Assembly (NCBI GenBank): GCA_034620365.1
Contig: JAQGEQ010000079.1
Location: forward strand, 620,001 to 684,000
DNA from: Pegea sp. RAD2-039
Taxonomy: Eukaryota > Chordata > Thaliacea > Salpida > Salpidae
Length of the DNA: 64,000 bases
Direction: 5' to 3'
Positions 51,706-63,398 of the stretch are shown here, in pieces; position 1 is the first letter of the stretch, and each line of letters opens with the position of its first letter. The translations under genes were made by a program, and so were the position numbers. The notes under the pieces were generated by a model. The model made no database searches. It saw only the letters and a list, made by a program, of their open reading frames with translations, and was not told the DNA's origin.

Positions 51706-54700
51706 TCACACAAGCAACCACTTAACAAACCAAATATAAAAAATAAAACAAACTTGTTGATTAGTGTTGAGAGAAAACCCGATTTGAGCAAACTCCAAAC
51801 GTTTCCAAATATTTTGTTCTGCTTTTCCTAAAAATCCATTTTTTAAATAAAATTAAAAACTATTTTCTCTAATTAGCAATCTTCTGTGATAAGTAGGAAT
51901 CCGTGCTAACAAAAATAAATAACATAAAAAACTTAAAGTTTTTGAAAACTTAAATATAAAATAATTTTTTAAATTTAATTTTAATTCTACTAGAATTAAT
52001 TCTAACTTTTTAAAGTTAATTTTTAATAAAGCTAACTAAACTGAATTGTTCCCCTTTAATAGCAACAGTGAAAATTTTCTTTCTTAAACTTTCAATTATT
52101 TGGTTCAGGTTTTCGAAATTTTCAACCAACAAGATGTTTTCGTTTGAATGATCTTCAGAGGTTATCAACTGATGAGAACAGAAATAATGTTAAAGATCTG
52201 TTAAAATAACCAAAACTTTACTTTTAGTTCATTTTCATTTACTGATTCTCCAACACCAATGGCAAAAGTAATTATATTATGTGAAAGAATCTCTCTTGAT
52301 ATCATTGGTAAAGATTGAGAGTTTGACGACCTGAAGTTAATTAAACCAAAATTTGCCTTTGAAATTTTTACAAAATAATCAAATAGTTTTTTAGAACTTT
52401 TTAGTTTGATGTGATTAATGACATTACTTTACGTTTTGGCAGAAAATGATTTCTTAGTAACAAATATTTTTGAATTTAAAATTTATAAAGTTAAAGAATT
52501 AGCTGCCAAATAAATTGATAACTAAATGTAAATAAGTTACCGAAAATGTTTTAAACTTTTTTCTAAAAAATTTAATAATTTGACTGATAAATGTTTAAAC
52601 TTAATGAAATAGTACGTGATTGTTTATAATTGATTCTAACAAAAATATTTTAGCTTTATCTAATGATTAAATATCTACTATTGTATAGTTTAAAAGTATA
52701 AGTTACTACAATTGAAAGGCTAGAAAAGGAAGTTACAACAAATATCAACCGACCTTCCATCGGTTAGGAGAATTATTACTCTAGCAACACTCGTATTTTC
52801 CCAGCTATCAGATGCTTTGAAATCTATCAAAGCTTTCATTAGAGCTTCACCAGTAAAGGTCCCTCCTCCTGTAAAAGGTATTTCGGATACAGCACTCTTC
52901 AATAAAAAATTCGAGGTAAATTAAAGTGTCTATTTTAATTCATATTGAAAAATCTAAGAGATGAAATATTTTATTTATCTTTATATCTTTTTTAATTTAG
53001 CTAACCGTAAAATCGCTTTTTTCTTTATAAGCTCCAAGTTTTATTTCAGTCGTAATATAAGTCTGCTGGTCCATTCTATATTCAAAACTCAGTTGAAACA
53101 ATAAAAGTTCAAATAACAGAAGTAAAAATAAACGGTTTTTAAAACTTACATAAAAAATTCATAATAACTTGAATATCGTATCACACCCAAGTTTGTCTTC
53201 ACTTTGCTATCAAAAAGTTGTTCAGCTAACAAACTTGTCCAATTCTTAATATAACGAAATCCAATTGGTCCAACAGATGAGGATCCATCAAGAAGAAATA
53301 TCAAGTCCAATTGATCAGGGGGACAATCTTTTGAAAGATTTGGAATATTATTTAATATTTAACTCTACATAACTTTTGATAAAAATATTTTATGTTTTTA
53401 TACCTATTTGTATTCTATAGTTTTGAATAATTAAAAAAAAGAATTTCAAATTAAAGTTCACTTTGAGGTTAAAAAATCATTTTCTTTAAAAGTAAACAAA
53501 AAACTGCTATCAAATTAAAACACAACTTTAAAATAATTTTTAGATAAATAATATATAACAATATTATATAATAAAATAGTAAAGTCTATGTTTGAAAAAT
53601 ATTCTTGAATTCGTGGACAAATTTAAAAAGCAGAGTAATTTTAAATATCTACTTTTACATTTAATACTTTTGATAGTCAAAATCTTGATTATTTTTTTGT
53701 TAGAATCTTTAAGAAATCTTTCAAAAGTTATATTAAGCTCACCAGGCTTGCGAATTATATTTTCCCAGTTCTGTCCATCTGAACGTTTGTAACAAAAGCC
53801 AGGAAGAAAAACTGAGTTTGAACATTTTGCTATACCGTTTGGTGAACACGACTAAATAAATATTAAAATCAATTCTAAAAATCAATTAAAACTATAAACT
53901 TTGTTATATTGTAAACTTTTGCTGAAAATCTATATATAAAACGATTATTCAACAAATCAACTCTTGCATTACAAATTTGCTAAAATTATAAATGTATATT
54001 ATTAAGATAACAAAATGCTTAATATAAATTTGTGTGAAAAAAGTTAGCTTTTATTTGTTTAAATTTAAAAATTGAGCAAAATAAAAAGAAACAATATTCA
54101 TAAGCAACCACTAGCAAAGAGAAATGATAAGATGCATTTCAATTTACCGAGTGATAATATTCTGTTTTACAAATCAACTTTATTTCACTAACTATGATAG
54201 TTCCATTGCTAAATCCATCATCGATTTGCACAAGGAAAAAGTCGTCTGCAGAACCGCTTGAATTAAGAGAAAATGAATAATTTGAACAAGCAACTCTGTT
54301 TCCTTGAATAGCTTTTAAGTTAAAATCACAGCTGATCACTTCTCCAAAAGCTCGATTAGGTACTTTCGAATCTGGAAAGCTCCTAGATGCTCCAACTATG
54401 AATCTAAACATGAGTTGAAATTCTTGATATTTTAAAAGTCTATTTACAAAACTTATGTTAAGTTGGTATTAAAACACAGATTATTTATTTGGTTAAGTGA
54501 CAAATAAACGAATAACTTGCATCTTTCAGTTTACTTGTTAACACAAACTTTAAGATAACTTTAAAACAACTTGAATTTACTTTGTATAATTTCCTTGCTT
54601 TTTAAATACAAACGATTCTCCAAAACCATTTTCTAGCAACAGACTCGTAGTTGGAGTTATTACAGTTTCTTCTTTTAGATAAAGATTAAATCCCTTTATT

Positions 54701-54765
54701 ATTAAAAATATATCAAGCAAGACTTGAATCAGTAAGATGTGGTAAATCATTTTTCTTACCAACAT
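51706..54765 (-). CDS. Mini-integrin 3: divergent copy with intron loss and altered linker
   Basis: Nine minus-strand exons: 54581-54765, 54193-54403, 53743-53851, 53150-53327, 53006-53075, 52754-52896, 52222-52330, 52042-52168, 51706-51827, coding 417 residues. Exons 2 and 3 of the sisters are fused into one (intron 2 lost, with four codons). The signal peptide starts MLVRKMIYHILLIQVLL. The propeller segment reads FIVGASRSF and the I domain has DGSSS, GGGTFT and LLTDG, so the MIDAS is complete. The linker reads TVAIKG rather than LEG. The usual exon-9 donor is GG instead of GT, and a GTTTAG 12 nt downstream keeps the frame. Exon 10 ends with the hydrophobic tail VCFIFYIWFVKWLLV, as in copy 1. 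Sequence divergence is the greatest of the four, yet the frame is intact, which argues for use. Confidence 0.8.
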
Positions 54766-54916
54766 TTTACACACTGTCAACTTACTAAGAAAAGTACAAA
54801 ATATCTTTAAATAAAATTTTACTTGAGTTAAAAATGAAATAAGAACTTTTAATTTATACAAATTCAAGAGTTAATTACCGCTTCTTCTTAAAACTTGGCA
54901 CAAATCCTTGTGATGC

Positions 54917-54942
54917 ACTAACTGACTGACTAACTGACTGAC
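54917..54942. repeat. Short ACTGACTA-type tandem repeat
   Basis: Tandem ACTA/ACTG units (ACTAACTGACTGACTAACTG...) occupy 26 bases about 150 bases upstream of the mini-integrin 3 start codon, in its presumed promoter or 5' UTR. Confidence 0.7.
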
Positions 54943-56430
54943 ACGTTTTGAATCTTCCATTTTTTAATCGATTTAAATTTGTTAAACCTTTTCACGAACT
55001 TTTAATGACAATTTGACAAAAATGAATAATAAATTTTGAGGCAATTAAAGTGAATTCAATAATTTTAAAATTGAAAAACCTATAAAATAAATGTAAAAAA
55101 TATTTTCAAAATATTCGTTTAAAAATTGCTTTGCTAAATTTTTTCGGTTTATTTAGCTTTAAAATATTATTTCCTTGTTTATTTATCTAAATATATAATC
55201 TCTAATTAACATCAGTTTATTCTTTTTTGCTAATCAAAGAATCAATTTCTCAGATCAAATGGTTTAATATTAGATTTTTAAGTCAACGAATTTGACTTGA
55301 TCAAATTGTGAAAAGTTCTTCAAATATTTTTAATTCAGTTAAAGTAAATTAACAAAAGAAGATGAATAACACTTTAGATTTAGAAGGTTATTATTATACT
55401 GGCTTCGATATTGTGACTTAATTACAGTTTCAGTTCACGACATTTTGGTAAAACTTTTAATTAAATAGCCCAACTTTCCAAAATAGAATTTGTTGAGGTA
55501 AATTCGCGGTGAAAAAGACTGGCAACTTTTGATCTGCAGTATTTCATGTTTATCAATCACGATAAGAAGAACAGTTTTTCATAGAATGTTAAAATTAACA
55601 TTTTGTTAATCACTTCTTTCTGCTGATTCTAAACGACTGCTTCATCTAACTTAAAACAATATCAAAGAAATTTGTTTGGTTTGGATTAAAATAACTTTTA
55701 CCGAGACTAAGTCTTATGATTTAGCTGTGAAATTACTAGCAAAACGTGATATGACAACAAAAGTGGTACTGACAGTAAGTGAACATATTTAGAAAACACT
55801 GTTATGATACCTGTCTTTCAACACAAGCAAGAACAAACTTATTAGTTGTAGCAAGTCAAAAAATAACCATGAAATAAATCTGTTGTAACTTTAAGATTAT
55901 TACAACGTTACAGCGAAACATGTTTTTCGAGGTTAGCGTTTTAATTCATTTATTTGGTTTTACTTCAAATTGTTTCAAAATTTCTATTTACTTGGCAATG
56001 TAGTACTAATTACTAATTTTAAAGAAATGAGTTTTAATTTTTGTTTAATTATTTTAACTTTACTTACAGAAAACTTTCAGTCTGTATGGTATAATTTGAA
56101 CATTGAAGAGATGCAGACTAATAATGCTGCATTGGAGATCACCACAAAAACTCCTACAAAGTTATGTTGGCTTGATGTTGTCTATATTTATAAAATGACT
56201 CTTTGAATATCTGTAAGCTTTGCGAATATCTTAGTCACTGTCAGAGACACAATACTGATGATAAGAGTCTTTAAGGAAGAAGTCCAAATTAGTAATCAGA
56301 GAGCAGGTTATTGTGGAGAATATATGTCGGAGTTTTCTGTAAAATAATCGATTCGAATATTCGACAAAAGCTACTGATGAAATAAATTGCTCTGTAGTCT
56401 AGTGGCTTATTTCTGTCTATTTTGTTATTC

Positions 56431-56497
56431 TATTTATTTCAATAAAAGAAGAAGGGTGCCTGAAGAGAGCAACTCCCACTAACACATATTCTCACAA
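56431..56497. repeat. Dispersed repeat A, copy 2
   Basis: Partner of 601-670, same orientation. Shared core GGGTGCCTGAAGAGAGCA and CACTAACACATATTCTCACAA. Confidence 0.6.
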
Positions 56498-57150
56498 GTA
56501 ATACCAGTGGTAAAAAGATCACCGACAGCAAAGTCATCCATAGGATTTGATTTCTTCCCTTATGTGTTTAGACTCATTGTATTCTGTGAAGACGTTAAAA
56601 AGCTTAGGTTGAAAAGATCGGTTTTTTCAACACCACTAGGATATAAGTTTTTATTTTTATCATTAAGAGGTAGTATAAATGAGTAGCAGTTAAATTTAGA
56701 TTTTTACAAACTGTAGATTCTACGTGATGAGCCGTTCTCACAAATTTGTCTTTCACTAACCTCAATTTTATATTTGTTACACTTAACTTTGTAGTTATCA
56801 TTTTAGGAGTTTATGACTTTATAAGAGATGCTGTACATTAACAAACGTTAAAACGAGATTGAGTTTTAAAACGATTTTAAAAACGTTTTTAGTGGAACAA
56901 AAATTTGAATAAAATTAATCAAAATTGTCACAGAAAGACTTTAAAGAGAGATTTATAAAATTCACAAAAAGTAAACCAGAATAAAATCCAAATCATGTCA
57001 TCTTTTGCTTGTTGTTTGTATGCTTGTATAAAAGTTGATACTACATATAAAAGTTGTATTTTATCTATCTATTTAAAATATTTTCAGATATAATATCCTA
57101 GAAAAATACCCTGGAATTAACAAAACTCTTTCAGTTCTTGGTTCACAGAT

Positions 57151-59963
57151 TCTTTCACAAGAACCATCTGTAACAAGTTAATGTAGGATAAGCATCAGAA
57201 GTCAATCAGAAGTTGTTCAAATAAATCATACATTATATGTTGTTGATATCACAAAGCTTGTACCAGTTTTAAGTTGACCCGATCCATTTTAATTCATCCA
57301 ACCTAACTCACATTCACACAAGCAACCACTCAACAAACCAAATATAAAGAATTAAAACAAACTTGTTGATTAGTGTTGAGAGAGAACCCTATTTGAGCAG
57401 ACTCCAAACGTTTCGAAATATTTTGTTTTGTTCCCCCTTAAAAATAATTTACTAAAAATTGAAATTAACGAATTCTCTATTCAGCAATTTTTTAGAACAA
57501 AAAAACGTTGTTATATAGAAAGATATGTAATTTTATAATTAATTTTTAATCAGTGATTTTTAGGATTCTCTAAAGAGTGTATCGACAAAAATTGAATAGC
57601 ATCAGAAAAATGAATATGCATTCAGCATGAAATTACAAATCATTGATCATAATGTTAAACTTTAGCTGAAAATTGAACTTTACATGTATCTCAAAAAGAA
57701 TTAAAATAAACTAAATTTAAAGTTGGAACCTTCTAGAGCCACAGTGTAAACCATTTTCTTCAGTCTTTCAACTATCTGATCCAAGGCATCAAAGTCATCA
57801 ACTAAAAAGACTTTTTCGTCTGAATCATCTCCAGATGTTATAATCTTACAATAAAAAAAAACTTAATATATATCAATAAAATCGAAACTTTACTTTTAGT
57901 TCTTCTTCATTGATATTTTTCCCAACACCAACAGCAAAAATAGTAATATTAAGCGAACGGATCTTTTTTGATATCTTTGGTAAAGATCGAGGACTTGATG
58001 ACCTACCAAAAATTTGTAAAATTTTCCTTACATTTTTTAATATAATTGATCATGTATAATCATAAATCTTCATGAATGTATGTAGATAACAAAGATATCG
58101 ACGAAAAAAATCAAAGTTTTAACAGAAATTTGTTGTTGGATAATTAGTTGTCAAAGTTTTCAATTTCTGCTAAATACTTTATGATGATATTTTAAAATAT
58201 TATGTGACAGCATAATTATAACACGATTTACTATTTTTAATGTTTAAAACTGGAACTCTTATTGATAAAAATTGTGAATATCACAATGATCTACTTTAAA
58301 AGATGTGATATATAAACAAATAATATCTGATATTATTATAATTATATCATTTATTATCTGATATTATCCAGTTAGAATTCTCAACTACTTAGTTAACTAT
58401 CTTTTTTGTAAACTTTGTTTTCATTTCTTCTTGTAAATTGCTAAATGTAATTTTAACGTAAAATGTAAAAGTTATTAAAAATATGAGTTGACCTTCCATC
58501 AGTAAGAAGAATTATGACTCTTGCAACACTCCTACTTTCCCAGCTATCAGATGCTTTAAAATCCATTAAAGTTTTGTTTAAGGCTTCAGCAGTGTAGGTT
58601 GCCCCTTCCAAAAAATTGATGTTGGAAACAGCTTTCTACAAAAATTTACTTTTTAATGAAAACTAATTGAGAGTATTTTACTTACATTTACTTTTATTAA
58701 ATTCATTAATAACTGACAAAAAGCTTTTTTTAAGTATGACTGACCTTAAATTTTTGAAAACCTTTGAATTTTCCCAATTTTATTTCAGTCCTTATGTTCG
58801 GTTGTTCGTCATATCTACAAATTTGCACCAATTTATGAATGAAAATAAAATTGAATAACCTTTTATTACTTACCGTATGCTTGAAAAAAAATTTGAATAC
58901 TGTATCACACCCAAATTTGTCTTTACTTTATTAACATTCTCAAAAAACTGTTCTGCTAGCAGTTTTGTCCACTTCTTAACTTTCTTAAAACCTGATTTTT
59001 CCACAGATGTTGATCCATCAAGAAGAAAGATCAAATCCAATTGATCAGGGGGACAATCTGATGAAACATTTTTAAGTTTTGCTAAATTTATTTTTAGAAA
59101 AAAAATCAGTTATAAGAGTAATAAAGAAACTTTCAAAGAAAATTACAAATCATAAAAAAATACTTATAAAACAATTTTACACATTGAGCAATTGATACAA
59201 AATATGTGATGATTGCTTTGGCTATTAAAATAAAAGTTTCAAAATCGCTGAAAGCTCACCAGGTTCGTGTAGCATACTCCTCCAGCTCTTTCCATCTGAG
59301 CTTTCATAGCATGACCCAGGAGTAAAAATTACGTTTGTACATTCAACTTCACTACTTGGAGAACATGACTGACAACAAATGTGAAAAAAACAATTACTTA
59401 ATTATGGGAAGATCAAAGTAATCATTAAGCACTTTGGAAGTTTTGCTGAATTATAAAATTACCAATTTGTTTAATTTTTATTTTTGAATATGATTAAAAA
59501 ATTGGTTTTTCGATAATACTTTATTTTATTGAAGTTTTATGATTCCCGATTTTCATTAAGAACTAACTATTATATTTTCATTGTTTAATTCATCAACTAT
59601 TTGTCCGAGAGTTACATCATCCGAAGGTTGACTAAATCGAAGAAAAGATGATTGATCCGTACAACTCAATCTATTTCCTTGGATAGCCTTCAAGTTAAAG
59701 CCACAACTAATCACTTCCCCAAGAGCTGTTAGAATTTAGTTTGTTTCAATAAATTCGATTTACAAATTTACAAATTCTCAATTCAAATCATTTAAAGATT
59801 TAAACAGCTAGTAAAATTATAAATTTTTAAATATGAAGATTTTACGTTTCGCATCAGCTCGACGAAGCACTCCTGAATCTGCAAAGCTTTTTGGTGCTCC
59901 AACTACAAATCTGAAAAATATCTGGTTAGAAATAGTTTCTACAGCAGCACTACTTTTTGATTC
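57151..59963. repeat. Duplicon, copy 2 (mini-integrin 4 exons 2-10)
   Basis: Partner of 46191-49008. Identity runs through exons and introns and stops abruptly near 59963, after which the sequence instead follows mini-integrin 3 (54421-54765). Confidence 0.85.
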
Positions 59964-60307
59964 TTTTAATATTTCAAAAGTTTATTTACAAAACTTATGT
60001 TAACTTGGTATTAAAACACAGATTATTTATTTGGTTAAGTGACAAATAAACGAATAACTTGCATCTTTCAGTTTACTTGTTGACACAAACCTTAAGATAA
60101 CTTTAAAACAACTTGAATTTACTTTGTATAATTTCCTTGCTTTTTAAAGACAAAAGATTCTCCAAAACCAATTTCTAGCGATGAACTTGTACTTGGAATT
60201 AATGAAATTTCTTCTTTTGACTCAAGATTAAATCCTTGTATTAATAAAAAACAATAAAAGAAAAACTGCATCCGGAAAGTATTGTAGCTTATATCTTTTG
60301 ATGACAT
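57330..60307 (-). CDS. Mini-integrin 4: mosaic of copies 2 and 3
   Basis: Ten minus-strand exons: 60123-60307, 59846-59910, 59568-59725, 59260-59368, 58874-59057, 58745-58814, 58493-58635, 57894-58002, 57730-57844, 57330-57436, coding 414 residues. The signal peptide is MQFFFYCFLLIQ or starts 12 codons earlier at the ATG 60307. The propeller segment has FVVGAPKSFADSG. The I domain has DGSTS, GATYT (with the first Gly replaced by Glu) and LLTDG. The linker reads TVALEG, followed by ESAQIGFSLN and the short tail VCFNSLYLVC. Exons 2-10 are almost identical to mini-integrin 2, while the end of exon 1 (FGESFVFKKQGNYTK) and intron 1 follow mini-integrin 3. No lesion is seen. It is likely secreted. 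Confidence 0.85.
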
Positions 60308-61664
60308 TTTAACGCTTTAAACTACTGTAAGATAACATAGAAAAAACTTTAATTCATACTCGGCTCTAATTCTCAAATCCAATAAAAAAATTGATAACAT
60401 ATCTGCTTTAAAAATCATGAAATTCTATAAAACTGTTGACAAAATAACGAATTTTAAATAGAGTACAAAAAAATTTAGTAATTTTCTAACTACAAATTGG
60501 TTTTATATGAAGCAATAAACGAAACATTAAAACTTCATTATAAAATAAGAAACCGTTTAAATTTTTTTAGTTAACTAATTATTATTATCTATATAACAAT
60601 TTTAGAAATAATTTAATTTATTTCATAATAATATTTACCATATCGAATACTTGATTACAATAATTATAAGTTAGAATATACTTTTTTGAATAGAAGTTGA
60701 TACAACAACTTATCGAAGAATTATAATAGTTCAGCCATAATCATAAATGCTTGAAAACTTTTTTACTTTTAACTAATTACTTTGTGATTTATCGTAAACA
60801 TTACACCTTTAAAAATAATGTCAGTCATAAAATATTATCTTTAGTAAAGTTCAACTTCCTTTTGAAGCACAATCAATTTCAACAAAGCTTAAATCTCATT
60901 AATAGCCTTTAAACTTACTAAAAAAAATAGTTCTTTGGTGACATAGAAATAACGTTAAATAGTGTTTCTGATTATATTTTTTAAATACTTTCAAATAGTT
61001 ATTTTTTCGAAAATTTCTTAGAAAATTAGTCATCAAATTTACTTTAATATAAACAGAAAACTTTAAAGTTTAGTTTTTCTTCTCAGTATGTTTTGTTTTA
61101 ACACCAAAATAGTATATTTAACCTGAATACTGTAAGCAGATTATAAATCTATTAGAATTTTACAAAAATATTAGAAACATTAAAGAAATGAATAATTTAA
61201 AAAACTTTGTTGAAAATCATTAGTTTAATCATAAAGAGCTTACAGTTTGTCTTTTACAGAGAAAGTTTTTAAAAACTTATTTTTAATAATTTACTACAAT
61301 AAAACTTCTGAATAAAAAACAGTTTTAAATACCTCGACAAGTATATTTTTAGTTGTCGCTTCTGAAAGTAAATTTTGTTAGAACGAACTAATGAGTCATA
61401 GGCAGACCGGAAAAGACATATTTTGCGATTTGTCATTTATTACTGATGATCATCTCAAGAAACGCTCTGTTGATACATACATTATTTGTAACATTCATTT
61501 TACTGGTTGATTTAAAGGTTATAAGTAATTTGCAAAAATATCAAACCGCAGCCTTTTAATTCATGATAACATATGAAATTTCAATATTTTGTTTTTTGGA
61601 GTTTCATAATTCATTAAATTCATTTGATTAAAAAAGGTAAACATTAATCTAAATAATTTATCTC
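60308..61664. other. 5' flank of mini-integrin 4
   Basis: AT-rich; no gene or RNA recognised. Presumed promoter region of mini-integrin 4. Confidence 0.45.
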
Positions 61665-61862
61665 TTGGGGCTTTTTTTCAAAATTCTTAATATGACAGAT
61701 CATGCATTCTTAAACTTTGAAGACGAATACGCAATCTATAATAGTTATCGATTTAGTGGCTACCTAAATAATGCAAGATGTGTAAAAACCAAAGTTCTTT
61801 CCCACTTAGCTTGTAAGCTTCGCTTAACTGATGATGATGCTTTAGTGGCACACACCCTTTAA
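61665..61862 (+). other. Unrecognised open fragment, probably mobile-element debris
   Basis: A frame starting at an ATG (61692) reads MTDHAFLNFEDEYAIYNS and LSHLACKLRLTDDDALVA before a stop. Composition is protein-like and the base composition is GC-richer than the flanks, continuing to about 62460 through frames with stops. I do not recognise a family. Its position next to retroelement sequence suggests decayed element or retrocopy. Confidence 0.3.
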
Positions 61863-62256
61863 AGTAAACATCAAAAATACGGAAGTTATTCATCAACCTG
61901 CTCTGTCACCACTAGCATCGAGATACCTACGCTCCTATGTGTCTGGGTAGAATAAACTACTTGATTCAAGAAGTAGACAACAGATCAGCAATGACAAACA
62001 GAGCCATTAGTCAACTCCATTAAAAGGTTTGAATGGCTCAAGACTGAGAAAGGGATTAGCCTGTATAGAGAGTAGTTCCGAATATATCTTTGTACGAATC
62101 CAATTTTTGAGTCTTGTATGGTCTTCACTTCTGGACAATTTTCATCAAAACTGCTTCTGAAACATTTTCCGGATCGAATAGTGAAATTTCATCTCTATTG
62201 TGCTTGTTAGAGCTAAGTTGCTCTGAATCGAAACTGCTCTCGACAATTCTACATTT

Positions 62257-62464
62257 TATTGGAAGCGACCATGTGTACAGAATGGAGAATAGCCGTTTAA
62301 TTCAGATTGTATTGAGTAGAAAACTCTCATCTGGCTGTAGAAACAAAGTTACTCCTAACAAAAATAGAAGGATTAAAACCTTTGTTGAAACAGCTAGGTA
62401 CAATGACATGCTTCGGCACTGGAGGGAACAGCTAAACATTTATTCCCTATTTCATTTAAATTAA
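62257..62464 (+). pseudogene. C-terminal fragment of a non-LTR retrotransposon
   Basis: The frame reads FIGSDHVYRMENSRL, then NKNRRIKTFVETARYND and RHWREQLN. This matches the widespread tail of LINE-type elements (GHVxRMxxxRLPKQ ... RPxxRYKD ... W). The upstream reverse transcriptase is not recognisable here, so it is a short relic. Confidence 0.45.
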
Positions 62465-63398
62465 GCTTTCAAATTTTTAAGACTTTTAGTTTTTATATAT
62501 CTTTTTATATTCGACATTTTTGTTTTAGTATTTTTTTTATTTTCAGCTCGTAAAACTTTATGCAACATTCTGTTGTTAGTAGTCAGTTTAAATCTGATTT
62601 AACTACATATTATAACATGTTTTTGTCTATATACAGCTTGTGAATATTTCTTTAATATATTGGCTCAGTTAAAACGATAAATTTGCATTAGCTTGAATAA
62701 TACTTAGTTATGATAAATTTGAAAACAGATACTATTCCTAAAGAAGATTTATAAATATAGAAGAGTGTATTTTACTTTGTTAATTTTCTTTTCAATTAAA
62801 AGAGTAGAGAATGTAAAGAGGATGTTGGGAAATATATTAACAACGATCAAATTTTCCTTTTTGCGATACCTTCACAATAATCTTACTCTAAAAAGCTTTT
62901 TTTAGTATCAATATACTGAGAAAAAGTCGATTTTATCCAAATTACTTTCTCATGTGAACAGTAAATCTTAATTTAGTATTTCTGAAGTCATTTTCACGAA
63001 ACTTTTACTAATTTCAAAGACCCCTTCGCAGTTTTTTATCATTTTAGTTCCCCTTTATCATTTTTATTATCTAAGATGCAATTGGTTATAATTTATTTAA
63101 GATTTCCACTTGCTTTAAAATATTTTTTTAGATTCCTTTTAAGCTGACAGAGGAGAAGCTAAACTTTATGATTAAATGAAAGTAGAACTTACTTTAAATA
63201 AAAACTTAGTTTTCAAAAGAAGATTTCCGAGTCTGCTGGTTCAATTTCAACTAAATCTTCATCAACTGATGATCACGACATAAAAATCAATTCTGCCACA
63301 AAATTTGTATTCAAAATGAAAAAGTTGAACCTCAATTTATAAAAATGTTCAAAAAGTCATAAAGATCATGATATAACTCCCAAATCAAGTCCTATCTT
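62465..63398. other. AT-rich sequence downstream of GTF2H4
   Basis: 3' flank of GTF2H4 (minus strand) at the right; nothing else recognised. Confidence 0.5.

Larger units (their letters stand above)
54766..57329. other. Interval between mini-integrins 3 and 4
   Basis: Holds a short ACTGACTA-type tandem repeat (54917-54942), dispersed repeat A copy 2 (56431-56497) and a GC-richer patch at 56090-56400 that looks like worn coding sequence but matches no family I know. The right end is the 3' flank of mini-integrin 4, part of the duplicon. Confidence 0.45.

Noticed and set aside
55970..56206. Possible coding frame near 56.0-56.2 kb
   Set aside because: Non-ATG start, no homology recognised; probably worn repeat sequence.
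35792..60307. Collagen VI or matrilin-type extracellular-matrix proteins
   Set aside because: The vWA domain alone would allow it, but there are no collagen Gly-x-y or EGF repeats, and the N-terminal propeller segment and QIGFS linker fit integrin alpha better.
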